Source: Anaerolineaceae bacterium (GTDB taxonomy: Bacteria; Chloroflexota; Anaerolineae; Aggregatilineales; Phototrophicaceae). From it: a stretch of 64,000 nucleotides of DNA. Below are positions 16,659 through 24,900 of this stretch, one piece after another. Numbering within the stretch: the first letter of the stretch is position 1; the number at the start of each line of letters is the position of its first letter. The position numbers were made by a program, and so were the translations under genes. The DNA lies in assembly GCA_002702065.1 (NCBI GenBank), contig NZXX01000001.1:2604001-2668000 (forward strand), written 5' to 3'. The notes beneath the pieces were generated by a model. That model saw nothing but the letters and a program-made list of their open reading frames with translations. It searched no databases and was not told the DNA's origin.

Positions 16659-17546
16659 CTATTCGAAATACGCGTCGAGCCACGGGCCAATTAGCTCGTA
16701 ATCCGGAACCGCCACCCCATTGGCCGTCGTGGTGATGTAACCCCGGTCAATCACCAGACGCTCGCCCCGCGAACCGCCAATCAGGATGGGCGGTGCCAGC
16801 GTAACAATATCCCACAGGTTCAGGTCCGTGTCGACGGTCTGGGCCAATGCCCCGGCAACCGCCGGCCAATACACCGGGACGATCATCTTGCCCAGCAGCG
16901 CAGACACCACCTGCTGCTGGCGCGATGCCCGCATATAATCATCATCGGCATGACGGGTGCGTGCATAGATCAGCGCCCGTTCGCCATCCATGTGCTGCGA
17001 ACCGGTCTGAAACTCAACCGTCATGGTGCCGCCATCTGCTGTCGGATAGGCATAATCCACAATCGCCCGCTCCACGTTGATCGTGACCCCGCCAACAGCA
17101 TCAATCAAGCGGACAAATCCGTTAAAGTCCAGCCGCACATAACGTTCGGGGGTGACGCCAAAACTCTGGGCAATCCCGGCTTTCGTCAGATCAGGCCCAT
17201 ACCCCGGTTCTTCCATCTCGCCAAGCATATTGACGGTGTTAACGCGCTGGATGCCGTAGCCCGGCACGTCGATGGACAGGTCGCGGGGGATCGACATCAT
17301 CGTGACGCCGAACCGTCGCGGATCAACCCCGACCAACATTACGCTGTCCGCCCGCGCAACCCAGCCTTCACCGTCGCGGCTGTCTACACCCAGCACCAGA
17401 ATATCCGTATGCGGCGCAAACAGAAACGACAGCCCGCAGCACAACATCATCGGGAACAGAATGACGAACAACAGAGGCAGCAGTCGCCCACGCCGCCCAC
17501 GGCGCACCGGTCGCAGATGTGGTTTGGTCTTCACGTGAGCAGTCAT
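16659..17546 (-). CDS. LytR-CpsA-Psr (LCP) family protein
   Basis: LCP enzymes transfer lipid-linked glycopolymers onto peptidoglycan or act on related polyprenyl phosphates at the outer face of the membrane. The 295-residue product has a basic N-terminus, one membrane segment (about 22-44), and LCP signatures DILVLGVDSR, RADSVMLVGVDP, MSIPRDLSIDVPGYG, NTVNMLGE, VRLIDAVGGV, and the C-terminal YARTRHADDDYMRASRQQQ with conserved Arg and Asp residues. It overlaps the stop of pfkA by four bases and is therefore cotranscribed and probably translationally coupled with it. Whether the cell wall of this host carries an attached glycopolymer is unknown. Confidence 0.92.
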   Translation of the reverse strand: MTAHVKTKPHLRPVRRGRRGRLLPLLFVILFPMMLCCGLSFLFAPHTDILVLGVDSRDGEGWVARADSVMLVGVDPRRFGVTMMSIPRDLSIDVPGYGIQRVNTVNMLGEMEEPGYGPDLTKAGIAQSFGVTPERYVRLDFNGFVRLIDAVGGVTINVERAIVDYAYPTADGGTMTVEFQTGSQHMDGERALIYARTRHADDDYMRASRQQQVVSALLGKMIVPVYWPAVAGALAQTVDTDLNLWDIVTLAPPILIGGSRGERLVIDRGYITTTANGVAVPDYELIGPWLDAYFE

Positions 17547-18625
17547 CCAAATACTATCCCCAGGTCACGAGCCATTTGCACCATATCCCCTTCCGGGTCT
17601 ACTTTCTTGGTATGCAGCGCTTCCTCCATCGGGACGTTGACCATCTGTGTGCCCTGCAAGGCAACCATGTGCCCCCATCGCTCCTGTGCCACCAGATGGA
17701 CCGCAGCCGAGCCGAAACGGGTTGCCAACCAGCGATCACGCGAGGTCGGCTGACCGCCCCGCTGCACATGCCCCAGCACTGTGACGCGCACCTCGGCACC
17801 CACACAATCCGCCAGCAGGTTACCGACCAGATGCCCCATACCGCCCAACCGGCCCTCACGGCCCATTTCGCTTTGAATGTAGTACAACTGCTCGCCATCG
17901 ACCGGTGCCGCGCCTTCCGCGACCACAATCAGGCTGTAGTGCCGCCCTGATGCCTGCAGGCTGCGTATTTTCTGGCAAACTACTTCAATATCAAATGGAA
18001 TTTCCGGGATCAGGATCGCGTCTGCGCCACCGGCCACCCCGGCAACAAGCGCAATCCACCCGGCATGACGGCCCATCACTTCCAGTACCATCGCCCGGTG
18101 ATGACTTTCCGCCGTCGTTTGTAATTTGTCCAGTGCTTCGGTGGCTGTATCAATCGCGGTATCGAAACCAAATGTCACATCAGTTTCGCTCAGGTCATTA
18201 TCAATCGTCTTTGGCACACCCACAATCGGTGCGCCCAGTTGAACCAGACGCTGCGCAATCGCCATCGTGCCATCACCACCGGCCACGATCAGGGCATCCA
18301 GTTCAAACGCCGCCATCCGTTCCAGTGCATCCTGCGATACATCTTCGATGGTCACCGTTCCGTCAGGCGCGGTCACCCGTGAAGCGAATGGATTACCCCG
18401 ATTGGCGGCCCCGAGGATCGTCCCACCACGGACCAGCAGGTCTCGTACGTTCTCTTCTTTTAAAGGGACCGCAGGCAGCCCGGCATACAGACCGTCAAAC
18501 CCCTGCAAGATACCCACCACATCCCATCCATAGCGTCGCGTAGCTGTCAGAACCACGCCGCGAATCACAGCATTGAGACCGGGGGCATCGCCTCCCCCGG
18601 TTAATATTCCGATGCGCTTTGTCAT
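17543..18625 (-). CDS. pfkA: 6-phosphofructokinase
   Basis: This cytosolic enzyme phosphorylates fructose 6-phosphate in glycolysis. The 360-residue product has GILTGGGDAPGLNAVIRG at the N-terminus, GGDGTMA, the catalytic PKTIDNDL, MVLEVMGRHAGWIAL and LGHVQRGGQPTSRDR. The donor determinants are mixed. GGDG (Gly at E. coli position 104) is typical of ATP enzymes, while the Lys of PKTIDND (position 124) is typical of pyrophosphate and group II/III enzymes. ATP use is more likely, but the family contains exceptions. It is longer than E. coli PfkA (about 320). GAGG lies five bases before the ATG. It overlaps the LCP gene by four bases. Confidence 0.95.
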   Translation of the reverse strand: MTKRIGILTGGGDAPGLNAVIRGVVLTATRRYGWDVVGILQGFDGLYAGLPAVPLKEENVRDLLVRGGTILGAANRGNPFASRVTAPDGTVTIEDVSQDALERMAAFELDALIVAGGDGTMAIAQRLVQLGAPIVGVPKTIDNDLSETDVTFGFDTAIDTATEALDKLQTTAESHHRAMVLEVMGRHAGWIALVAGVAGGADAILIPEIPFDIEVVCQKIRSLQASGRHYSLIVVAEGAAPVDGEQLYYIQSEMGREGRLGGMGHLVGNLLADCVGAEVRVTVLGHVQRGGQPTSRDRWLATRFGSAAVHLVAQERWGHMVALQGTQMVNVPMEEALHTKKVDPEGDMVQMARDLGIVFG

Positions 18626-18683
18626 ACAGCCTCGCCAGCCTTATTTGTGGGATATAAGATCAATCGACAGCGCGAGCGCATGT

Positions 18684-19553
18684 TCAGGAGCCGGTATAAC
18701 GATCCCAGTCACGGCCCCCAGGTTGCAGGGCAATGATACCACCCCGCGGTTCAGCAAGAAAGATGCTGCCGTCAGCGCCAATCTGTACCCTGGCATCGTA
18801 AGGTTCTTCCCACTCGCGCACGGCCCAGCCCAGACGTTCGCGCACGGTCGGGTTTTCCCGCCAGATCAGGCCAAAACCACGCCGTGGCTGCCAGGTGTAG
18901 GGCGGCGCCAGCATCGACAGTGCGTGGTCGATCTCCATCATGCCATCTTCGTAATCGTCCTTGAACACCTGCCAGCGCGGTTGTTCGGCGCTGTCATAAA
19001 CGGTGTAGATTGAGTCTTGCTGGCCAACCCAGATCATGAACCCCTGTTGATACTGCTGATAGGCTGCTGCGCTGGACAGCGCTTCATTAAAGGGGCAGGT
19101 TGATGTCACGACTGGCTGAGCGAAAAACCAGCCCGATGTACAGGCCTGATTGTTCACCACCGGGTTCACAGCCGGGCCAACCACACCGGGAGTCGCCACC
19201 ACATACGTTGGGAACAGGGGCGGCGGAACCGTGCGCGTCGGGGGCGGGGTACGGGTGGGCGTTGGTGAAATGGTCGCCGTTGGCGTCGGTGTCTTGCTGG
19301 GCGGCAGCGTAGGCGTAATCAACACAAAATCTGGAATGCTGCCTTCGATGGTCCCCACTTCCAGTGGTGAAATTGATTCCGATGTCACAACCGGAATAAC
19401 CACCGGCGTCGATGTGGCAATGCGCGTGGGCATCACGGCGGTTGGGTTGAGCGTCGCTTCGCCAACCAGTCGTGGCCGGGCGTTAATGGCTGGATCGGAC
19501 GTGCAGGCTGCCAGTAAAACCAGTAACAGGAGTAAAAATGGGCGTTGGCCCAT
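18684..19553 (-). CDS. Lipoprotein with Thr-Pro-rich linker
   Basis: The 289-residue product has a lipoprotein signal (LLLLLVLLAAC, Cys at residue 17), then about 100 residues rich in Thr, Pro, Val and Ser, including TPTPTATISPTPTRTPPPTRT, which should form an extended spacer. The C-terminal 160 residues hold the folded part, with a Cys pair (ACTSGWFF and STCPFNEA) and QGFMIWVGQQDSIYTVYD. I recognise no catalytic motif. Such TP linkers are frequent in surface proteins of Anaerolineae. GAGGA lies seven bases before the ATG. A promoter is visible upstream, so it may be a separate unit ahead of pfkA. Confidence 0.8.
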   Translation of the reverse strand: MGQRPFLLLLLVLLAACTSDPAINARPRLVGEATLNPTAVMPTRIATSTPVVIPVVTSESISPLEVGTIEGSIPDFVLITPTLPPSKTPTPTATISPTPTRTPPPTRTVPPPLFPTYVVATPGVVGPAVNPVVNNQACTSGWFFAQPVVTSTCPFNEALSSAAAYQQYQQGFMIWVGQQDSIYTVYDSAEQPRWQVFKDDYEDGMMEIDHALSMLAPPYTWQPRRGFGLIWRENPTVRERLGWAVREWEEPYDARVQIGADGSIFLAEPRGGIIALQPGGRDWDRYTGS

Positions 19554-19585
19554 ACGGTTTCCTCACGCTGTTTATTTCTCAAGTG

Positions 19586-19613
19586 ATTATAGTCTTCAGC
19601 CATAATCCTGCAA
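19586..19613 (-). promoter_or_regulatory. Promoter of the Thr-Pro lipoprotein gene
   Basis: Minus-strand TTGCAG (19613-19608) and TATAAT (19591-19586) are separated by 16 bases, about 30 bases upstream of the ATG. Confidence 0.6.
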
Positions 19614-19629
19614 TTGCCCAAAGTGGCTA

Positions 19630-19657
19630 TTGCCTGTATGATGGAGTCACTCATAAT
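19630..19657 (+). promoter_or_regulatory. Promoter of the small membrane protein gene
   Basis: TTGCCT (19630-19635) and CATAAT (19652-19657) are 16 bases apart, about 37 bases before the ATG at 19695. Confidence 0.5.
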
Positions 19658-19694
19658 CTAAGTTAAGAATAAGTTCACAAGTTGGTTGAACAAT

Positions 19695-20036
19695 ATGGCC
19701 CGAAAGAAATCGCGTGATGAAGCGCGTGTGGAACGCCTGACCTGGGGATTACTCGTCCTCATATTTGCACTGCTTTACTTTGCGTCAGACAGTTTTCTAC
19801 AGGCCATGCCCAACTGGCTGGTGCCGCTGGCAGGTGGCGTGGTGCTGCTCGGTTCCGGCATGTACCAGTATGGCCGCCGGTGGCGAGTCAGCCCGGTCAC
19901 GTGGATTACAGGCGTGATCCTGATTGTGCTGGCCATTGTCGGCCTGTATATTGCGCCGAGCCGCCCCTTTATCGTGGAGTCGCTCCTCATCACGCTGATT
20001 GTGATCGTGTTTGGTACATTTACTGGCGAAACTTGA
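19695..20036 (+). CDS. Small membrane protein with four hydrophobic segments
   Basis: The 113-residue product has a charged N-terminus (MARKKSRDEARVERL) followed by hydrophobic stretches GLLVLIFALLYFA, WLVPLAGGVVLLGSGMY, WITGVILIVLAIVGLYI and SLLITLIVIVFGTF. Four short membrane helices are likely, with Arg-rich loops giving orientation. No enzymatic motif is visible and I cannot name a family. An upstream TTG at 19686 is possible, but the ATG gives a more typical start. It lies 61 bases upstream of a PucR-type regulator on the same strand. Confidence 0.72.
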   Translation: MARKKSRDEARVERLTWGLLVLIFALLYFASDSFLQAMPNWLVPLAGGVVLLGSGMYQYGRRWRVSPVTWITGVILIVLAIVGLYIAPSRPFIVESLLITLIVIVFGTFTGET

Positions 20037-20097
20037 GAGCTTGCTTATAATACACTTTCTGCTTTGTTTTTGACCCGAAAGTTGTGATCTGGCGGCG

Positions 20098-21744
20098 ATG
20101 ACTGATTCCACCGAGCGCATTACAGTCGAAGATGTACGCAAACAAGCATTGCCATTAGGCACCCGCGTGGTGGCTGGTGACGGCATGCTGGGCCAGCAGG
20201 TCTCGTGGACAACCGTCATCTATCCGGAAGACGGGACCAGTGCCAAGTCGTTACAGCAGGGTGAAATCATCCTCGTAGCCCCGGCGGCGAAAAACAGTAA
20301 ACAGGTCACCAGCGATATTGATGTTGTCCGCTGGGCCTCTGACATTCAGGCAGCAGCGGTTGTGCTCAGCGATACGCCCTCCCCCACAGCCATTGCCGAA
20401 GCCAATGCCTACAATATCCCGGTGCTGGCGTTACCCAGTGGCAGCCGCATCCGGCTGGTCGAAAAAGCTGTTGTCAGCTTGCTGGTCGACCGCAAAGGCC
20501 AGCTCGAACGCCGCGGCACGCAGATCTATCGGCAGCTGACGCAAATCTCCTCGCGCAATGAGGGCATGGCCGAGCTGATCAGCGCGATGGCACGGCTGAC
20601 CAACAAATCAGTCGTTGTGCAGGACAAACGCCTGCGGATTTTATACAGTTCGGTACAACCTCAGTTTGTCGCCCATTGGGAGGAAATCGAGCAATTTCTG
20701 CGCAAGCTCGACAACCTGCCTGTTGAATTACAGGATCGTCACCGGGTCTACGAAATCGAAAATCCGGTGCTGATGCAGGCGCTCCCCACACCGGGGCTGG
20801 CGCGGCTCGTGTCGCCCATCGTGACCAAGGACATCGGGCGCGGTCATCTGTCGATCATCGGCTGGGACAACGACATCGACGACATTGACTCGCTGGTGGT
20901 CGAACATGGCGCCGCCGCCTGTGCGCTGGAGATGGCAAAAGCGAAAGCCATCAGCGACACGGAAAAACGGCTGCGCGGCACCTTTCTGGACCGCGTGCTG
21001 ATTGGCGATGTCAGCCAGCAAGAGGCTGTGCGTCAGGGTGAGCGTTTCGAACACGACATGACTCTGGCCCACATCGCCATTGTGCTGGCGTGGCAAAGCG
21101 AAAAAACGCTGTCGACGCGCCGGCTGGAGACACTCGTCAATGGCGTCGTCAGCACCCAGCGCGCCAGTGCGCTGGTCTGGCAGCGGGAACGCGAGGAAGA
21201 AGTCCTGGTGTTCTTCGCCCCGGATACGGAAAATCCGATTGATTCCAGCCTGTCGCTGGCACGCGCACTAACCCAGGAAGCCCAGAAACAGTACCCTCAG
21301 GCACGGGTGGCAGTTGGCATTGGGCAAGTCGCACGAGAGATCAGCGCGTGGCGGACCAGTTATCGCGACGCAGTACAGGCACTCGACCTGGCGCGCCGCC
21401 TGCAAACCGACACCCCACTGTACATTGGCGACCTCGGCGTTTACCAGCTCATCCTGAGTTTGTCGGACCGGGAAAAGCTGCTGGAATTTTGCGACCGCAC
21501 GCTTGGCCCGTTAATGGAATACGATCATCGTCAGCATGCCGATCTGATTAAGACTCTCGAAGCCTTCTTTGCATGTCATGGCAACCTCAGCCAGACCGCC
21601 GAAATGCTGATCGTTCATCGAAATACGCTGCTGTATCGCATGAATCGGATCAACGAAATCGCCCAGATTGATTTGAATCGTCCCGAAACCCGGCTGGCCC
21701 TGCACCTCGCCCTCACCGTTCGACGCCTGCTGACTATGAAATAA
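20098..21744 (+). CDS. PucR-family transcriptional regulator
   Basis: The 548-residue product has the PucR layout: an N-terminal purine-catabolism regulator domain (about 10-130), a central GGDEF-like CdaR domain (about 290-420) and a C-terminal PucR helix-turn-helix with TLEAFFACHGNLSQTAEMLIVHRNTLLYRMNRI (about 483-515). The last element is diagnostic. Relatives activate catabolic or nitrogen genes in response to small molecules. It lies directly upstream of glutamate synthase on the same strand, 249 bases away, and a paralogue of nearly equal length lies at 28587-30221. Control of gltB is therefore plausible but not shown. Confidence 0.9.
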   Translation: MTDSTERITVEDVRKQALPLGTRVVAGDGMLGQQVSWTTVIYPEDGTSAKSLQQGEIILVAPAAKNSKQVTSDIDVVRWASDIQAAAVVLSDTPSPTAIAEANAYNIPVLALPSGSRIRLVEKAVVSLLVDRKGQLERRGTQIYRQLTQISSRNEGMAELISAMARLTNKSVVVQDKRLRILYSSVQPQFVAHWEEIEQFLRKLDNLPVELQDRHRVYEIENPVLMQALPTPGLARLVSPIVTKDIGRGHLSIIGWDNDIDDIDSLVVEHGAAACALEMAKAKAISDTEKRLRGTFLDRVLIGDVSQQEAVRQGERFEHDMTLAHIAIVLAWQSEKTLSTRRLETLVNGVVSTQRASALVWQREREEEVLVFFAPDTENPIDSSLSLARALTQEAQKQYPQARVAVGIGQVAREISAWRTSYRDAVQALDLARRLQTDTPLYIGDLGVYQLILSLSDREKLLEFCDRTLGPLMEYDHRQHADLIKTLEAFFACHGNLSQTAEMLIVHRNTLLYRMNRINEIAQIDLNRPETRLALHLALTVRRLLTMK

Positions 21745-21993
21745 GTTCGTGTGCTGCACACCTTGTCGCAGCATCATTTTTAAGCACTTTGTACATTACA
21801 TAACATTACAATTGGGCAAATTTTGTACGGAGTGCCACGAAAACTGCCGCATTTTTTGACGGTTTTAGCTGATTCTTTATGCAGTTTACCCTAATCATGC
21901 ACGTCAGGAATCTGGTAGTTTTATTGCTGAAATTTGTCATAATTATTACAAAGGGCAATTGACCCTCTCTGTATGAAAATTAGGAGGAACGCG
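21745..21993 (+). promoter_or_regulatory. A+T-rich regulatory region upstream of gltB
   Basis: This region holds two TTTGTAC elements (21788-21794 and, within TTTTGTACG, 21821-21829), which recur near the second PucR gene. Downstream, TTGACG at about 21857 with TATGCA 16 bases later is a weak promoter candidate. AGGAGG at 21982-21987 is six bases before the ATG at 21994 and fixes the gltB start. No glutamine riboswitch features are visible. Confidence 0.45.
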
Positions 21994-24900
21994 ATGACCT
22001 CAGACAACATTCAAAACATTCACGACGTTCCCGATCTGCATCCAATCGATAAGAACGAACATGACGCCTGCGCCTTGATCTGCGCTGTGCGCAAGGGCGG
22101 TGAAGCAACCCACGGCAATGTCAAGCGCACGATTGAGGCGCTCACCCGCATGGGTCATCGTACCGGCTACATCGATGGTGAAGGTGACGGTGTTGGCATC
22201 ATGACGGATATTCCCCGTCAGTTGTGGTCGAAAAAACTGGCACGGGCCGGGCTGCGCTCGTCACTGGCGTCCAGCCGCAATTTCTGGGTGGCACACGTCT
22301 TTATTCCGTCGGATGCCCGCAACCGGGCGGATCGACTGATTGAGCAGATTTGCCTGCACCTGACCAACGCCGGTCTGGATGTGCTGCTCGACCACCCCGG
22401 CAAGGTTGACCCGCACGTGCTGGGCCGCAACGCCGAAAAGAACGCGCCGACCTTCTGGCAGATTGCCGGCACCAACGGGCAGGTGCCTCCGGAACAGCTT
22501 GAAAGCACCCTGTTTGTCCTGCAAATGCGGATGGAACGCGACCTGGGTGTACACTTCCCTTCCCTGTCCTCGCACAGTGTGGTTTATAAGGTACAGGGTA
22601 CTGTCGAAATTCTGCGGCGCTACTACCCGGAACTGCGTGACCCGGATTACGCGTCAACCGTCACGCTGGGCCACGCCCGCTACAGCACCAACACCAATTC
22701 AATCTTTGAACGCGTCCAGCCGTTCAGTCTGCTTGGGCATAACGGTGAGTTCAACACCGTCTCGCGCTTCCGTATCGAGTCCAACATGCTGGGTGCTGAT
22801 CTGGACCCGAGCAACTCGGACTCGCAGGACATCGACCGGATGCTGGCCTACCTGTGCCATGAGTATGATCTGGACCTGATCGAGGCGATGGAACTGATCT
22901 TCCCGCCCTTCGAACATGACCTGATCGCCAACTCGCCCGAAATTCACAAGATGTACGAGCAGATGCGCTTTGCTTTTGGGCCGTTCGCTCAGGGGCCAGC
23001 CGCCGTTGTTTCGCGCATGGGCGACGAGGTGGTCTTCAGCGTGGATGCGCTTGGCCTGCGTCCGCTGTGGTTTGGCGAAACCGAAAAAGAATACTTCGCC
23101 AGTTCGGAACGGGGCGTGTATCCACTGGATGCCATGTCCACCGATCCCAAGCCATTGGCCCCCGGCGAGAAAATCGCCCTTGAGATTAAGCCCGGGCGCG
23201 CCATCCGCGTGCTGGATTACCCGGCTATCCAACGTTATGTGCTGGACCGCTACCGCGAACGCGGTATCCACTTTTCCGATATGGTTGGCGGCAGCTGGTC
23301 GCTCCGTGATCTGGGTCTGGATCATTCCGGTCCGCTCCCGGCGGGTGGCATCGGCGGTGGTGGCGACCCGAAAGTGGAATACAGCAACCAGCCCGGCACA
23401 GCCAGCAGCACACATAATGAAGCCGCCGAAATGGTGATGCCCGCGCCCAGGTCCATGCCCTGGCATGAACAGGAAACCGGCATTAATACTACCACCATGG
23501 CTGCTCTCGGTTGGGAACGTTACCACGTCAGCCTCATTGAAACCGTCTCCGATTCCAAAAAGGAGCAGATTGGATCGCTGGGCTGGGATGGTCCGCTAGC
23601 CGCGATGGCGCATACCCGCAGCAACCTGACAGATTTCTTTAAGGAAACGGTTGCTGTTGTCACCAACCCGTCGATTGACCGCGAACGCGAACGCGCCCAG
23701 TTCTCGACAGAGGTCGTGGTCGGCGTACGGCCAGATATTGGCGCGGTTTCTGATCCGAACAAAGTTCAGATCAAGCTGGAAACCCCCCTGCTGCTGGGCG
23801 GGCATCCGGCTTTAGGCACGCCGGAAGATATGCAGCTGGTCGCCAGCCAGCACGGCACGATGACCATTGAAAACGTGATCCAGACGTTTGGTGATCACGT
23901 CGCGTTCCTATCGCTGAGCGCCACACCGGAAGAAGATATCGAGCCAGCGCTAAAACGCTTGCAGACGGAAGCAATCGAAGCCGTCATAAACGGCGCGCAG
24001 TGTATCGTCCTCGATGACACCGACACCTTCACAGGCGAACGGCTGTGGCTGGACCCAGCCCTGGCAACGGCGGCGATTGACCGGGCCTTGCGCGAAGCCG
24101 AGTTCACGCCAAATCTGCGGCGGCAGGTGGGCATAGTCCTGCGCTCAGGCGCGGTGCGGACCCTGCACGATCTGGCGCTGTGCATCAGCCTGGGCGCGAA
24201 TGCGATCGCCCCTTATGCGATGTATGCCGTTGCCCTGAAGATCGCACCCCGCCCGGCAAAAGAGACGCCGGATTCGGAGCAGACGGTCGAGATGTTGTCG
24301 GCCCTGGTCGAAACGATGACGTCGGGCCTGCAAAAAGTAACGTCCACCATTGGCTGCCATGAACTGCGCGGCTATGGGCACTCCTTCAGCTCGGTAGGTC
24401 TGGCAACAGGTATCGCCACCTACTTTGGCACCCCCAACTACTTCGGCTCTGAAGCACGCGGCCTGACATGGACCGCCCTGCGCGCCGATGCTGACGAACG
24501 GGCTGCCGAGCTGCGCGGCGAGAAAGTCGGCAAACTGGCCAACCCGGACCGCTTCTACCCGAAGATGTGGAAAAAAGCGGAAAGTGTCGCGCATGGCGAG
24601 ATGTCGCTGGAAGAATATACCGACACGCTGCTCAATCTTGAGGATCAGATTCCGATTGCCATCCGGCATCTGCTGGGGCTAAAAGAAAGCTCGACCCCGA
24701 TTGAGCCATCCGACGTCGATACGACGATTACCGCCAACGGTCACACCCACGATATGCCCGCCCTCATCAGTGCGATGTCGTTCGGGTCGCAGGGTGAGCT
24801 GGCTTACAAGGCCTATGCTGAAGCCGCCTATCGTCTGAATATTCTCTGTGTGAACGGTGAAGGTGGCGAACTGCCGGACATTATGGGCCTGTACCCCAAA

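Noticed and set aside
21880..21963. Short hydrophobic ORF upstream of gltB as a leader peptide
   Set aside because: It is rich in Leu, Val and Ile but lacks a ribosome site, and no terminator or alternating hairpin accompanies it. A+T-rich DNA gives such codons by chance.
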